Below, piece after piece: positions 38,493-48,513 of a stretch of DNA of 64,000 bases (the first letter of the stretch is position 1; each line of letters starts with the position of its first letter). The position numbers were made by a program, and so were the translations under genes. Where the stretch lies: contig NZ_JAPIVS010000001.1 in assembly GCF_026239695.1 (NCBI RefSeq), forward strand, positions 186,001 through 250,000, given 5' to 3'. Source of the stretch: Pedobacter sp. MC2016-15. Its GTDB lineage: Bacteria > Bacteroidota > Bacteroidia > Sphingobacteriales > Sphingobacteriaceae. The notes beneath the pieces were generated by a model that was not told the DNA's origin, made no database searches, and saw only the letters and a program-made list of their open reading frames with translations.

Positions 38493-38577
38493 AAAAAAAG
38501 CATCATACCTGCTGACGACTGCATTAATTTGCTACGCAAAAGAACGCTAGGTCGTCATCAGGTATGATGCTTTTTTT
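38493..38577 (-). terminator. Terminator hairpin of rnz with the same conserved core
   Basis: The outer arms at 38493-38519 and 38551-38577 (AAAAAAAGCATCATACCTG and complement) pair over about 27 bp with one mismatch, and the minus strand ends in a U-tract. The apical core, read on the minus strand, differs from that of the neighbouring hairpin at only one position (inner loop GTA instead of GCA). The core's short stem TTTGC/GCAAA is unchanged. Confidence 0.8.
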
Positions 38578-39488
38578 TAGATAATGTAAGTGTTTCCCTC
38601 AAGAGCAAGCTCAGTGTGCTCAAAAGCTGTAAGGGCTTCTTCTAAAAGAGGCGTGAGTGTTTTGTAACGCGAAGAAAAGTGCCCGATCAGCAGTTTAGTG
38701 GCTCCAACGGTTTTCGCAATCTGTCCGGCCTGTAAGGCAGTAGTGTGATGCGTAAGGTTGGCCCTGTCCAGCAATTCATGCTGAAAGGTTGCCTCATGAT
38801 AAAGCATCGTACAATTTCTAATACTCTCCAGGTATGATCCGTCAGCAAGCGTATCAGAGCAGTAGCAGTAACATTTCGGTTCGTCAGAATCACGCGTATA
38901 GTCCTCGTTGAGGATCAACCTCCCCCCTGGCAGTTCAAGGTTTAATCCCCGTTTCAGTAAGGGATAATATTCAACCGGTACGTTATCCGCCTCCAGTTTT
39001 TCAGAAAGCAGTTTACGCTGACGTTTTTTCTCCGTGAATTTAAAACCTGTGGTAGGAATACGATGGTTCAGCACAATCGTTTCTACGGTCATGTCCTGGT
39101 TTTCAAAGATCTTCTTTGGAACATCAGCTGTAGTGACAATAAACTCAATCTCGTAACGCAGGATCGTGTCAGAATACTTAAACTGCAGATCCAGGATCTC
39201 CTTAAGCGGTTCCGGTCCAAAGATCTGGAAGGGCTTAATACGACCGTTCAGGTGCATTGTAGAAAGCAAGCCGATTAGGCCGAAGTAATGGTCGCCATGA
39301 AGGTGGCTGATAAAGGCAGCATCAATTTTGCTGGCCTTCATGCCGTACCGGATCATCTGATGCTGCGTACCTTCGCCGCAATCTATCAGGTAGATCTTTT
39401 CATTACAATTTAAAAGTTGTGCTGTTGGATTTCTATTAAAAACAGGAGTAGCGGAACTACTCCCTAAAATGGTAACCTCAAATCTCAT
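38577..39488 (-). CDS. rnz: Ribonuclease Z
   Basis: A 303-residue metallo-beta-lactamase-fold nuclease that trims tRNA 3' ends. The zinc motif SHLHGDHYFGLIGLL, the N-terminal VTILGSSSATPVFNRNPTAQ, the exosite-containing middle, FLLIGHFSSRY-type block (KLLIGHFSSRY) and HEATF (MLYHEATFQHELLD) are all as expected. Length is typical of the short RNase Z form. Its ATG overlaps the STAS gene stop (TAATG), giving translational coupling. Its 3' end lies inside the unusual terminator described above. Confidence 0.95.
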   Translation of the reverse strand: MRFEVTILGSSSATPVFNRNPTAQLLNCNEKIYLIDCGEGTQHQMIRYGMKASKIDAAFISHLHGDHYFGLIGLLSTMHLNGRIKPFQIFGPEPLKEILDLQFKYSDTILRYEIEFIVTTADVPKKIFENQDMTVETIVLNHRIPTTGFKFTEKKRQRKLLSEKLEADNVPVEYYPLLKRGLNLELPGGRLILNEDYTRDSDEPKCYCYCSDTLADGSYLESIRNCTMLYHEATFQHELLDRANLTHHTTALQAGQIAKTVGATKLLIGHFSSRYKTLTPLLEEALTAFEHTELALEGNTYII

Positions 39489-39877
39489 TAAATCTCCTGA
39501 TCAAAGCTCCCCAGTAATTCCTTCTCAATCTCTTCCATGAAGATCAAATCTTCAGCTTCATCCAGTTTATTTACAATATTCAGCGACTGATCTATAGACG
39601 ACATCTCCAGTAACGCACGGATGCACTTCGTAATTCCCGTCACAATAAATAACCCATTGGCTTTTTTGCACAACCTGTCTCCTACCAGCAGACAGCTCAG
39701 ATCCTGTGAATCATCACATGAAGACACCACAGAAAGATCCAATACTATATTACAGTAGCCCTCAGCATTCAATAAGATAAACTCAGATTTTAACCTGGGT
39801 GCATTTTCCGTGGTTAAACAGGCTTCATCTAATCTGAGGACAACATACTTTTCGTGTTTATCGACTGAAAATTTCAT
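39488..39877 (-). CDS. STAS domain protein (anti-sigma factor antagonist-like)
   Basis: A STAS-domain protein of about 129 residues, starting at MKFSVDKHEKYVV; an ATG eight codons upstream (39901) is possible but the STAS fold begins at VDKHEKYVVLRL. The central strand and loop VVSSCDDSQDLSCLLVGDRL resembles the SpoIIAA phosphorylation-site region, with serines near the usual position. A C-terminal acidic helix (DEAEDLIFMEEIEKELLGSF) is extra. It is coupled to rnz and follows purC by 33 bp on the same strand. A partner kinase or anti-sigma factor is not in the window, so the role is unknown. Confidence 0.85.
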   Translation of the reverse strand: MKFSVDKHEKYVVLRLDEACLTTENAPRLKSEFILLNAEGYCNIVLDLSVVSSCDDSQDLSCLLVGDRLCKKANGLFIVTGITKCIRALLEMSSIDQSLNIVNKLDEAEDLIFMEEIEKELLGSFDQEI

Positions 39878-39910
39878 ATTAGTGCGATTTGATGCAAACA
39901 AATTAAGAAT

Positions 39911-40864
39911 TTAATTTGATAAAAGTGCAGTAAGACTCGTTAAAACATTTTGCTCTACCCTGTTCAGGATATTGTCCTGTTCGTTCTTAATGAATTTATC
40001 ACCTGTAATCTGCTCGTAAAGCTCAATATAGCGGTCAGAGATAGAATCCACAATCTCAGGAGTCATTTCCGGTACAGTTTGTCCGTCTTTGCCCTGGAAA
40101 CCGTTTTCTATCAGCCATTTTCTTACAAACTCTTTGGACAGTTGTTTCTGTGGCTCATTGTTATCCTGACGCTCAGCATAACCTTCAGCATAGAAATAAC
40201 GTGAAGAATCAGGCGTATGGATTTCATCAATCAGGAAAATCTCATCCCCAACTTTACCGAACTCATATTTTGTATCTACCAGGATCAGTCCACGTTCTGC
40301 AGCCATTTCAGTTCCTCTTTTGTAGAGTGCCTGCGTATATTCTTCCAGACGGTCGTAGTCCTGAATGGAAACGATACCCTTGGCAAGAATATCCTCCCTT
40401 GAAATATCTTCATCATGACCCACATGCGCCTTTGTCGTTGGCGTAATAATCGGCTCCGGTAATTGATCGTTTTCCTTTAATCCTTCAGGTAGCGCTACGC
40501 CGCAAACACTGCGTTTGCCAGCACTGTATTCTCTCCAGGCATGTCCCGCCAGATATCCGCGGATCACCATTTCCACTTTAAAAGGCTCACAGATCCTTCC
40601 AATTGTTACCATTTCATCCGGCACAGCAATCACCCAGTTTGGAACGATATCGGCTGTTGCCTTTAAGAATTTTGCGGCAATCTGGTTTAACACCTGGCCT
40701 TTAAAAGGAATAGCTTCAGGCAGTACCACATCAAATGCAGAAATCCTGTCTGTTACCACCATCGTCATTAGACGGTGATCAATCGTATATACATCACGTA
40801 CCTTACCCTTGTAGAAATTGCTCTGTTTTGGAAAATTAAAATTGGTTTCTTTTATTGCTCTCAT
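39911..40864 (-). CDS. purC: Phosphoribosylaminoimidazolesuccinocarboxamide synthase
   Basis: A 317-residue SAICAR synthetase, the ATP-dependent step that joins CAIR and aspartate in purine synthesis. Characteristic segments: [80 protein letters not shown] and [13 protein letters not shown]. The sequence is of the longer type (about 310-320 residues) found in Bacteroidota and yeasts. It is cytosolic, with a gap to PhoH of about 52 bp. No other purine genes are nearby. Confidence 0.96.
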   Translation of the reverse strand: MRAIKETNFNFPKQSNFYKGKVRDVYTIDHRLMTMVVTDRISAFDVVLPEAIPFKGQVLNQIAAKFLKATADIVPNWVIAVPDEMVTIGRICEPFKVEMVIRGYLAGHAWREYSAGKRSVCGVALPEGLKENDQLPEPIITPTTKAHVGHDEDISREDILAKGIVSIQDYDRLEEYTQALYKRGTEMAAERGLILVDTKYEFGKVGDEIFLIDEIHTPDSSRYFYAEGYAERQDNNEPQKQLSKEFVRKWLIENGFQGKDGQTVPEMTPEIVDSISDRYIELYEQITGDKFIKNEQDNILNRVEQNVLTSLTALLSN

Positions 40865-40916
40865 GTTGTTGATGGTTCACATCAATTATTGTTAAAAATT
40901 ACTCTTCAAATCAGCA

Positions 40917-41882
40917 CTACTGGATATCTCCGTAGGCTTTCAAAATCCTCTTCACGAGTTTGTGTCTTACCACATCTTCACCGGTCAGGTAGATGATCTC
41001 GATGCCCGGAATATCATCCAGGATGCGTAATGCATTGTGGAGGCCCGACATCCCTTTTTTTGGTAAATCGATCTGGGTGACGTCCCCTGTTACGATGAAT
41101 TTAGCCGAAGGCCCCATACGTGTCAGGAACATTTTCAGCTGCAGATCAGTTGAGTTCTGCGCCTCATCCAGGATCACGAAACAATTGTCGAGCGTCCTTC
41201 CACGCATAAATGCCAGTGGAGCGATCTCGATAGTCCTGTTCTCCAGATATAGTTTTAGTTTCTCGGCCGGGATCATGTCATCCAGCGCGTCATATAAGGG
41301 GCGCAGGTATGGATCCACCTTTTCTTTGAGATCTCCCGGCAGGAAGCCCAGGTTCTCCCCTGCTTCAACCGCTGGTCTCGTCAGGATGATCCTTTTGATC
41401 TCTTTATTTTTTAGTGCACGGACAGCGAGTGCCACAGCAGTGTAAGTTTTACCTGTACCGGCAGGGCCGATGGCAAACAAGACATCATTCTTTACCATGC
41501 TGTCTACCATGCGACGCTGGTTGGCTGTGCGCGCTTTGATCATCAGACCATTGTTGCCAAACACAATCACCTCACCACCTCCGCCATTCACTTTGGCAGG
41601 TGCAGCAGCATCATCACTTTCAGCAAGGTGTTTTACAGCCAGAATAGATTCTATCTCATTCGTATTCAACGAACCATACTGTTCAAGATGACCAACTAAC
41701 TTGCCGAACTTCTTATCAAATAATTTTTGTTCCTCTTCATCGCCCAGCACCTTCACTTCGTTGCCCCTGGCAACAATTTTAAGCTTCGGAAATGCGCGTT
41801 TGATCAACTCATAGTGCTCATTGTTTGAACCCCAGAATTGTGCCGGATCTACTGTGTCTAACGTTAGTTTGTGTTCGTTCAA
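40917..41882 (-). CDS. PhoH family ATPase
   Basis: A 321-residue PhoH-type protein: an N-terminal alpha/beta segment (about 1-100), the Walker A motif AIGPAGTGKTYTAVALAV near 140, LTRPAVEAGENLGFLPGDLK, and Walker B-like FVILDEAQNSTDLQLKMFLT near 245. PhoH proteins are RNA-associated ATPases related to superfamily 1 helicases. Length and order are typical. It is divergent from the SAM hydroxide adenosyltransferase gene, with about 100 bp between the starts. Confidence 0.94.
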   Translation of the reverse strand: MNEHKLTLDTVDPAQFWGSNNEHYELIKRAFPKLKIVARGNEVKVLGDEEEQKLFDKKFGKLVGHLEQYGSLNTNEIESILAVKHLAESDDAAAPAKVNGGGGEVIVFGNNGLMIKARTANQRRMVDSMVKNDVLFAIGPAGTGKTYTAVALAVRALKNKEIKRIILTRPAVEAGENLGFLPGDLKEKVDPYLRPLYDALDDMIPAEKLKLYLENRTIEIAPLAFMRGRTLDNCFVILDEAQNSTDLQLKMFLTRMGPSAKFIVTGDVTQIDLPKKGMSGLHNALRILDDIPGIEIIYLTGEDVVRHKLVKRILKAYGDIQ

Positions 41883-41893
41883 AATATTGTTTT

Positions 41894-41926
41894 TTGGATA
41901 GGGGTGTATATTTTGATTTAAATTTG
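41894..41926 (+). promoter_or_regulatory. Bacteroidota-type promoter for the SAM hydroxide adenosyltransferase gene
   Basis: TTG at 41894-41896 and TAAATTTG at 41919-41926, 22 bp apart. The predicted start near 41931 leaves a leader of about 53 nt before the ATG at 41984. This supports the internal ATG rather than the upstream one at 41825, which would lie inside the PhoH gene. Confidence 0.65.
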
Positions 41927-41983
41927 AATATTTGCAGGCGAGTTACCGCATACGCAAGAATAAGAATAAATATTCAATATTTA

Positions 41984-42763
41984 ATGGCCATTATCACTTT
42001 AACGACAGATTTAGGTTCCAAAGATTTTTATCAGGCTGCCCTCAAAGGCAGTATCCTGACGATCTTGCCTACAGCTACTATCGTTGATATCACCCATGAA
42101 GTACCGTCGTTCAATATCTCGTATGCAGCCTTCGTTTTAAAGAACGTTTATCACTATTTTCCTAAAGGTACTGTGCACCTGATAGGTATAGATTCTGTGT
42201 TCAGCGAGAACACCAAATATGTCGGAGTCAAATTCCGCGACCATTATTTTGTGGGTGCAGACAACGGCATTTTTTCCCTGCTTTTTGAGGGGCAGCCCGA
42301 CGAGATTGTGGAGCTCAACATTATGCAGGACCTGAAATATCTGCACTTCCCTCTCGTAGATATTTTTGTAAAGGCAGCCATACACCTGGCCAAAGGCGGA
42401 AAGCTGAAAGATATCGGGCTTCATACAGACGGAGTTGAAGAAAGGACACTGTTAAACCCCGTGATCGAGAAAGATATGATTAGGGGAAGCGTAATCTATA
42501 TCGATACATTCTGCAACGTCATTACCAACATCACTAAAGAGCTATTTACCAAAATCCAGCGTAACCGAGATTTCACCCTTTATTTCAGGAAGAGCGAAAC
42601 CATTACCCAGCTTAGCTGGCACTACAATGAAGTGCCCGAAGGGGAAAAGTTGTGCCTCTTTGGCATCAGCAACCATCTGGAGATCGCCATCAACAAAGGA
42701 AAAGCCAGTGGTTTACTGGGCCTGCACCTCAGCGATATCGTCCGTATACAGTTTCACGGGTAG
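41984..42763 (+). CDS. SAM hydroxide adenosyltransferase-like protein (DUF62)
   Basis: A 259-residue protein related to the fluorinase/chlorinase and SAM hydroxide adenosyltransferase family, which splits S-adenosylmethionine to adenosine and methionine using water. Evidence: MAIITLTTDLGSKDFYQAA at the N-terminus, VDITHEVPSFNISYAAFVLK, HLIGIDSV, YFVGADNGIFSLLFEG and SVIYIDTFCNVITNI. Cytosolic, single domain pair. I chose the ATG at 41984 because the conserved family start (ITLTTDLGS) directly follows and a promoter precedes it; the frame stays open 53 codons further upstream but into PhoH. Confidence 0.9.
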   Translation: MAIITLTTDLGSKDFYQAALKGSILTILPTATIVDITHEVPSFNISYAAFVLKNVYHYFPKGTVHLIGIDSVFSENTKYVGVKFRDHYFVGADNGIFSLLFEGQPDEIVELNIMQDLKYLHFPLVDIFVKAAIHLAKGGKLKDIGLHTDGVEERTLLNPVIEKDMIRGSVIYIDTFCNVITNITKELFTKIQRNRDFTLYFRKSETITQLSWHYNEVPEGEKLCLFGISNHLEIAINKGKASGLLGLHLSDIVRIQFHG

Positions 42764-42834
42764 TCTCCCCTCATTTGTTACACTCAGCCTTTTGATAAGG
42801 CATAAAGTTTGCAGGGATATCCTAAACATATAGA

Positions 42835-43347
42835 ATGATCAGATTTTTATTGCTATTCCTTATTTTCAGCGGAGGCCTTAATGCCATGGCCCTGCCAGCG
42901 GATACTTCAGCCTACCAGTTTCAACGATTAAAAATCAATAGCTTACTTGCCGAGAGGAGTGCCAAATTTGGTCAGTACGACCTCAGTCTAAATGCCAGAA
43001 CCGGCATCTTTGGCTTGCAGACCAAAAACGATTTGCGAAATTCCAATGAGATACTGAGAGGAATTATTTTGAGCGACAACAATATTTTCAGGGAGCTTAA
43101 GATCCTGATGAATTATAAAGACCAGGAAGTGCAGCAGGTGCAAAACAATGCCAGCAGTAGCAACAAACGGATTGAGGCGTACATGCTCACCATCAAAAAA
43201 TTGCAGCAGCAGAATGATGAACTCAAGGCTCAGGCTGAGCAGGTAACAGAGAAAAAAGATACCAACCTGTATCTGATCATCGTCCTCGTGGTGGTCATTG
43301 CCGGATGGGGAATCTACAGCTACAGCGCCACAAGGCGGAAACAATAA
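42835..43347 (+). CDS. Hypothetical protein with signal peptide, coiled coil and C-terminal membrane anchor
   Basis: A 170-residue protein. Signal peptide about 1-20 (IRFLLLFLIFSGGLNAMA); a segment with LNARTGIFGLQTKNDLRNSN; a coiled coil about 105-140 (IEAYMLTIKKLQQQNDELKA); and a C-terminal transmembrane helix (LYLIIVLVVVIAGWGIYSY) followed by basic ATRRKQ. This makes a periplasmic coiled coil tethered to the inner membrane. No family was recognised. It is 71 bp after the SAM enzyme gene and ends in a perfect hairpin shared with serA. It could be a spacer or scaffold protein; function unknown. Confidence 0.75.
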   Translation: MIRFLLLFLIFSGGLNAMALPADTSAYQFQRLKINSLLAERSAKFGQYDLSLNARTGIFGLQTKNDLRNSNEILRGIILSDNNIFRELKILMNYKDQEVQQVQNNASSSNKRIEAYMLTIKKLQQQNDELKAQAEQVTEKKDTNLYLIIVLVVVIAGWGIYSYSATRRKQ

Positions 43348-43348
43348 A

Positions 43349-43380
43349 GTTTAGGGACTCAATAGCTTAAGTCCCTAAAC
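43349..43380. terminator. Bidirectional terminator between convergent genes
   Basis: Perfect 11-bp stem GTTTAGGGACT (43349-43359) with AGTCCCTAAAC (43370-43380) and a 10-nt loop, sitting between the coiled-coil gene and serA. The T-rich flanks are modest on both sides, so strength is uncertain. Confidence 0.75.
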
Positions 43381-43388
43381 CTCAATTC

Positions 43389-44339
43389 TTACTTATTGAA
43401 ATGTGCAATGATCAGTGAAGCTAATTCTTCACCAATACGTTCCTGAGCTTCATTTGTAGCCGCACCAATGTGTGGAGTTAATGAAATTTTAGGATGCGAT
43501 AAAATAGCCTGTAAAGGTGTAGGCTCATTGTCAAATACGTCAAGTCCTGCGAAAGAAACCTTACCGCTATCCAATGCATTGATCAGCGCCTGCTCATCAA
43601 TTGTACCACCTCTTGAACAGTTTACGATACCCACTCCAGGTTTAACCTGATCAAATTCAGCTGCGCCTAAGATCGGACGGTCTGCAAATGGTGTATGTAA
43701 AGTCAGGAAATCACTGTTTCTGATCACCTCGTCAAGTCCCACAGTTTTCACCGGGATATCCAGCGTTAAGTCGCCCTGAAATTTAAGCGTAATTGCACCT
43801 TCAAATGGAAAAAGGTCATAAGCCAGGACATTCATTCCCAAGCCTAAAGCTACAGAAGCTGTAGCCCTTCCGATTCTTCCAAAACCGATGATACCTAAAG
43901 TTTTGCCTTTCAGCTCAATACCTTTAGCGTAATCTTTCTTCAATTTATTAAATGCCGTAGCACCTTCTACCGGCATCTTACGGTTAGCATCCTGTAAAAA
44001 GCGTACACCTGTAAACAAGTGAGCAAATACAAGTTCAGCTACAGATAATGAAGATGCTGCAGGAGTGTTCACCACTGCAATACCTTTTTCACGCGCATAT
44101 TCAACGTCGATATTATCCATACCTACGCCACCCCTGCCAATCAGTTTCAGGTTCGGGCAAGCGTCAATCACATCCTTACGTACTTTAGTTGCACTTCTTA
44201 CGGTGATCCCATCGTAGTTCTGCAGTGCTTCAATCAATTTATCCTGTGCAACAGTTTCAGTATCAACAATAAAACCGGCTTCTTCTAATAATCGTTTTCC
44301 GATAGGGTCTATCCCATCGTTTGCAAGTATCCTAGTCAT
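43389..44339 (-). CDS. serA: D-3-phosphoglycerate dehydrogenase
   Basis: A 316-residue D-2-hydroxyacid dehydrogenase, short form without ACT domains. Evidence: LIGRGGVGMDNIDVEYAREK, the Rossmann motif TLGIIGFGRIGRATASVALG, VNCSRGGTIDEQALINAL and the catalytic histidine region KISLTPHIGAATNEAQERIG. It catalyses the first committed step of serine synthesis from 3-phosphoglycerate. Assignment as SerA rather than another hydroxyacid dehydrogenase rests on the adjacency to serC: its start is 6 bp after the serC stop in the same operon. Confidence 0.93.
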   Translation of the reverse strand: MTRILANDGIDPIGKRLLEEAGFIVDTETVAQDKLIEALQNYDGITVRSATKVRKDVIDACPNLKLIGRGGVGMDNIDVEYAREKGIAVVNTPAASSLSVAELVFAHLFTGVRFLQDANRKMPVEGATAFNKLKKDYAKGIELKGKTLGIIGFGRIGRATASVALGLGMNVLAYDLFPFEGAITLKFQGDLTLDIPVKTVGLDEVIRNSDFLTLHTPFADRPILGAAEFDQVKPGVGIVNCSRGGTIDEQALINALDSGKVSFAGLDVFDNEPTPLQAILSHPKISLTPHIGAATNEAQERIGEELASLIIAHFNK

Positions 44340-44345
44340 TAAATT

Positions 44346-45413
44346 TTATTTTTGGTTTTTTTCGGCAAATTCCTGCATTAATTCTACTAATGCATGTACA
44401 CTTGTAATTGGCAGCGCATTGTAGATCGATGCTCTGAAACCACCTACACTTCTGTGTCCTTTAATTCCTTCCATTCCATTTTCTTCAGCAAATTTCAGGA
44501 ATGGTTTTTCCAGTTCAGGATTTTCCATTACGAAACATACGTTCATTCTGGAACGGTCTTCAACAGCACAAGTACCTTTGAAGAATGGGTTTCTGTCAAT
44601 TTCAGTATATAAAGCTTTTGCTTTCGCGATGTTTTCTTTTTCAATCTCAGCTACCCCACCTTTAGATTTTAACCATCTCAGGTTTAGCATAGCCACATAA
44701 ATAGCGAATACAGGAGGCGTATTGTACATTGATCCGCCATCGATATGTTGTTTATAATCCAGCATCGAAGGAATCTTGTTGGTAGTTTTACCTAAGATCT
44801 CATCTTTAATGATCACAACAGTAGCACCGGCAGGGCCGATATTTTTTTGTGCGCCCGCATAAATCAGGTCGTACTGAGATACGTCGATCACCCTGCTCAT
44901 GATATCAGAAGACATATCGCACACTACCGGAACCTTTGTTACAGGTACAGTCAGCAATTCTGTTCCGTAGATCGTATTGTTGGATGTAAAATGGAAATAA
45001 GCACTGTCCTCAGGAATAGAAAAATCCTTAGGGATATAAGTAAAGTTAGCCTCTTTAGAAGTTGCTACTACGTTGGCTTTACCGAAGTGTTTTACTTCTT
45101 TAATAGCCTTATTAGCCCACACACCAGTCTCCAGGTAACTTGCAGTTTGTCCTTCGCTCAGCAGGTTCATCGGAACCATTGCAAACTGCAGACTTGCACC
45201 ACCCTGTAAAAACAACACAGAGTAACCTTCAGGTACATTTAACAACTCTTTCACTAGTTTAACAGCTTCTGCTACTACCGCCTCAAACTCAGGCGTACGG
45301 TGGGAGATTTCCAGAATCGATAACCCGTCTTTAAAATCTAAAACGGCTTGTGATGCCTGTTTAAATACTTCCTGGGGTAGAATGCAGGGACCTGCTCCAA
45401 AATTATGTCTCAT
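44346..45413 (-). CDS. serC: Phosphoserine aminotransferase
   Basis: A 355-residue PLP enzyme that transaminates 3-phosphohydroxypyruvate in the serine pathway (and 3-hydroxy-4-phosphohydroxythreonate in vitamin B6 synthesis in some bacteria). Motifs: [47 protein letters not shown]-lysine block [20 protein letters not shown] and [16 protein letters not shown]. Length is normal. It is the first gene of the serC-serA operon; 89 bp separate it from rpe, and no clear consensus promoter was found in that stretch. Confidence 0.96.
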   Translation of the reverse strand: MRHNFGAGPCILPQEVFKQASQAVLDFKDGLSILEISHRTPEFEAVVAEAVKLVKELLNVPEGYSVLFLQGGASLQFAMVPMNLLSEGQTASYLETGVWANKAIKEVKHFGKANVVATSKEANFTYIPKDFSIPEDSAYFHFTSNNTIYGTELLTVPVTKVPVVCDMSSDIMSRVIDVSQYDLIYAGAQKNIGPAGATVVIIKDEILGKTTNKIPSMLDYKQHIDGGSMYNTPPVFAIYVAMLNLRWLKSKGGVAEIEKENIAKAKALYTEIDRNPFFKGTCAVEDRSRMNVCFVMENPELEKPFLKFAEENGMEGIKGHRSVGGFRASIYNALPITSVHALVELMQEFAEKNQK

Positions 45414-45502
45414 TTTATATGCTATTTATATTGATTGTAAATGTAATTGTTTTATCGAAATTAACGCCGCATTTTTGAAATTAACTACTGAAAGCATAGA
45501 GC

Positions 45503-46177
45503 TTATATAGTATTGCTTTGAGCTGAAGGCAGATGCTTCATGGAGGAAATCATATCCTGTGGTGATGGGGCTCCGAAAATAGCATTCCCGGCAACCAGCA
45601 CATTAGCACCGGCATGTACCAGATCAGGCGTATTGTGTATGCCTACTCCTCCGTCCACTTCGATGAGCAGATCAGGTTTAAGCACATTTGCCAGACTCCG
45701 GAGCCTGCGGATTTTATCCAGCGTATTCGGAATAAACTGCTGACCACCGAAACCAGGGTTTACAGACATCACCAGTACCATATCCAGATCTGAGAGGATG
45801 TCGGTCAGTAACTCTACGGGTGTATGCGGATTGAGAGCTACACAAGCCTTTGCCCCGGCTTCGTGAATAGATTGCACTGTTCTGTGCAAATGCGGACAAG
45901 CCTCATAGTGTACAGTAATCATTGCAGCACCGGCTTTGGCAAAGCGTTCGATATACTGATCAGGGTTAACGATCATCAGGTGTACATCCAGCGGTTTCTT
46001 TGCATGCTTTGCAATCGCTTCCATTACCGGAAAACCGAAGGAGATATTCGGTACGAAAACGCCATCCATAATATCCACATGAAACCAGTCGGCTTCACTG
46101 TTATTAATCATTTCCACATCGCGTTGTAAATTGGCAAAATCAGCAGAAAGAACTGAAGGGGCAACCAGGTGTTTCAT
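45503..46177 (-). CDS. rpe: Ribulose-phosphate 3-epimerase
   Basis: A 224-residue TIM-barrel epimerase that interconverts ribulose 5-phosphate and xylulose 5-phosphate in the pentose phosphate pathway. Motifs: LSADFANLQRDVEMIN, WFHVDIMDGVFVPNISFG, LDVHLMIVNP, MVLVMSVNPGFGGQQFIPNT and LIEVDGGVGIHNTP, with the metal-binding histidines and aspartates in place. It is monocistronic, preceded by the pnp terminator. Confidence 0.96.
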   Translation of the reverse strand: MKHLVAPSVLSADFANLQRDVEMINNSEADWFHVDIMDGVFVPNISFGFPVMEAIAKHAKKPLDVHLMIVNPDQYIERFAKAGAAMITVHYEACPHLHRTVQSIHEAGAKACVALNPHTPVELLTDILSDLDMVLVMSVNPGFGGQQFIPNTLDKIRRLRSLANVLKPDLLIEVDGGVGIHNTPDLVHAGANVLVAGNAIFGAPSPQDMISSMKHLPSAQSNTI

Positions 46178-46214
46178 GAAGTAAATATAAAAAAATAACC
46201 TATTTTAAAACAAA

Positions 46215-46237
46215 AAACCCCGCAAAATGCGGGGTTT
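46215..46237 (-). terminator. Terminator of pnp
   Basis: A perfect 10-bp stem (AAACCCCGCA with TGCGGGGTTT, 3-nt loop) followed by a U-tract on the minus strand, 12 bp downstream of the pnp stop. Confidence 0.9.
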
Positions 46238-46248
46238 ATGACAATTCA

Positions 46249-48396
46249 TTAAGCAGGTTTGTTGTCCTGCGTGCCTTCCGGTTTAGCGGGGCGTGGCAGT
46301 AAAGCTTTTCTTGAAAGCTTCATTTTTCCTTGCTTATCGATATCTAGTAGTTTAACCTGGATTTTGTCGCCTTCTTTGAGTACGCCATCCATAGTTTCCA
46401 AACGTTCCCATGCAATCTCAGAGATGTGCAGCAGTCCGTCTTTACCTGGCATGATTTCAACAAATGCACCAAACGGCATGATTGATTTCACTTTACCATC
46501 GTAAGTTGCACCTATATCCGGTTTAGCAGCAATTGCGTTGATACGTTTTACAGCAGCATCAATTGCAGCTTTGTTATCAGCGAAGATCTCAACGATACCT
46601 TTGTTACCAACCTCTTCGATAGAGATAGAAGCACCAGTTTCGCGTTGCATCTCCTGGATGATTTTACCGCCTGGGCCAATTACAGCACCAATAAATTCTT
46701 TGTCAATGCTCAGAGAAACGATACGCGGAGCGTGGTCTTTGTAATCTTCACGTGGAGCAGCAATCGTTTTCTTCATCTCGTTTAAGATGTGTAAACGAGC
46801 TTCGTTAGCTTGTTTAAGGGCAGCAGTTAATACTTCCCATTTCAAACCATTGATTTTTAAGTCCATCTGACAAGCTACGATACCTTTTTCAGTACCAGTA
46901 ACCTTGAAGTCCATATCACCCAAGTGATCTTCATCACCAAGGATATCTGTAAGGATTGCATATTTTCCAGTTTTCTCATCAGTGATCAATCCCATTGCAA
47001 TACCCGATACCGGAGCTTTGATTTTGATACCGGCATCCATCAGTGCAAGCGTACCCGCACAAACAGTAGCCATTGAAGAAGAACCGTTTGATTCCAGGAT
47101 ATCAGAAACGATACGGATCGTGTATGGGTTTTCTTCCAGTCCTGGTAAAACTTTTCTCAGTGAACGCATTGCCAGGTTACCATGACCAATCTCGCGACGG
47201 CCTGCTCCCCTGTTCGGGCGAACCTCACCAGTAGAGAAACCAGGGAAGTTATAGTGTAAAAGGAATTTGTTGTATCCATTGATGAAAGCACCATCAATCA
47301 TTTGCTCATCATCTTTAGAACCTAAAGTAACAGTTGTTAAAGATTGAGTTTCTCCACGTGTAAATACTGCAGAACCGTGAGCAGAAGGAAGGTAACTAAC
47401 TTCAGACCAGATTGGTCGTACTGTACGTACATCACGACCGTCTAAACGCATACCTTCGTCTAATACCAGGTTACGGATAGCATCATATTGTACATCATGG
47501 AAATATTTTTTTGACAGGAAGCCTGTTACGTCATCGATATCTTCACCTAAAGTTGCGATGAAGTCCATCAGGATCTCTCCAAATTTATCGCCACGCTCAG
47601 CTTTACCAGTCTGGCTTTTTGCTACAGCATATACTTTATCATAAGTAGCTGCATAAACTTGTTCTTTCAGCTCAGGGTTGCTGTCTTCATGTGAATATAC
47701 ACGTTTAACAGTTTTACCTACCGCTTCAGCCAGTTCTTTCTGTGCCTGAACCTGGATGATAATCGCTTTGTGTGCAAATTCGATAGCTTCAACCATTTCT
47801 TCTTCAGAGATCTCATCAGCTTCACCTTCCACCATTACGATGTCACGCTCAGTACCAGCCACAAGGAATTCCATTGTAGCACGCTCTAAGTCGCTCACAT
47901 AAGGATTGATTACCAGCTGGCCATCAATTTTAGCTACACGTACTTCAGAGATTGGTCCGTTGAAAGGGATATCAGAAACAGCAATCGCAGCAGAAGCTGC
48001 AAGACCTGCCAGTGAATCCGGCATAATATTTTTATCAGATGAGATCAGAGTGATCATCACTTGAGTATCAGAGTGATAGTCTTCAGGGAACATCGGACGC
48101 AAAGCACGGTCAACCAAACGTGAGATTAACACCTCATAGTCTGATAATCTTGCTTCACGACGCAGGAAACCACCTGGAATACGGCCTGCGGCAGCATATT
48201 TCTCCTGGTAATCTACAGATAATGGTAAAAAGTCAACACCAGATTTTGCACCTACTGTAGATACTACAGTTGCCAAAAGCATGGTATCACCCATTCTTAC
48301 AACTACAGAACCATCAGCCTGTTTAGCTAGTTTACCTGTTTCGATTTCAATGATCCTACCATCTCCCAGGTCGAACGATTTTTTTATTACATTCAT
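46249..48396 (-). CDS. pnp: Polyribonucleotide nucleotidyltransferase
   Basis: A 715-residue PNPase, a 3'-5' phosphorolytic RNase. Two RNase PH-like domains (about 10-215 and 310-540; [60 protein letters not shown]), the alpha-helical linker, a KH domain ([20 protein letters not shown]) and an S1 domain ([20 protein letters not shown]) are all present in the normal order. A short acidic-basic tail ([12 protein letters not shown]) follows. It is just downstream of rpsO, the conserved rpsO-pnp arrangement, but a terminator at 48471-48497 lies between them. Confidence 0.97.
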   Translation of the reverse strand: MNVIKKSFDLGDGRIIEIETGKLAKQADGSVVVRMGDTMLLATVVSTVGAKSGVDFLPLSVDYQEKYAAAGRIPGGFLRREARLSDYEVLISRLVDRALRPMFPEDYHSDTQVMITLISSDKNIMPDSLAGLAASAAIAVSDIPFNGPISEVRVAKIDGQLVINPYVSDLERATMEFLVAGTERDIVMVEGEADEISEEEMVEAIEFAHKAIIIQVQAQKELAEAVGKTVKRVYSHEDSNPELKEQVYAATYDKVYAVAKSQTGKAERGDKFGEILMDFIATLGEDIDDVTGFLSKKYFHDVQYDAIRNLVLDEGMRLDGRDVRTVRPIWSEVSYLPSAHGSAVFTRGETQSLTTVTLGSKDDEQMIDGAFINGYNKFLLHYNFPGFSTGEVRPNRGAGRREIGHGNLAMRSLRKVLPGLEENPYTIRIVSDILESNGSSSMATVCAGTLALMDAGIKIKAPVSGIAMGLITDEKTGKYAILTDILGDEDHLGDMDFKVTGTEKGIVACQMDLKINGLKWEVLTAALKQANEARLHILNEMKKTIAAPREDYKDHAPRIVSLSIDKEFIGAVIGPGGKIIQEMQRETGASISIEEVGNKGIVEIFADNKAAIDAAVKRINAIAAKPDIGATYDGKVKSIMPFGAFVEIMPGKDGLLHISEIAWERLETMDGVLKEGDKIQVKLLDIDKQGKMKLSRKALLPRPAKPEGTQDNKPA

Positions 48397-48470
48397 TTAC
48401 AATTTGTTGCGGTGTGTTTTCCTCTTTCTCCACACCTGATTTATATATACGTTTTTTTACTTTTCAATTA

Positions 48471-48497
48471 AAAAAGCCATCCTGAAGAATGGCTTTT
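48471..48497 (-). terminator. Terminator or attenuator between rpsO and pnp
   Basis: The arms AAAAAGCCAT (48471-48480) and ATGGCTTTT (48489-48497) pair around an 8-nt loop, with a U-tract on the minus strand 17 bp after the rpsO stop. It may allow partial read-through into pnp. Confidence 0.8.
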
Positions 48498-48513
48498 CTT
48501 GACATTAATACGC

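Noticed and set aside
38334..38577. CRISPR or integron attC interpretation of the twin hairpins
   Set aside because: Only two units, in inverted orientation, with no spacers, no cas genes, no integrase and no attC core motifs.
41825..41983. Upstream start for the SAM hydroxide adenosyltransferase-like gene
   Set aside because: The extra codons overlap PhoH and precede both the predicted promoter and the conserved family start.
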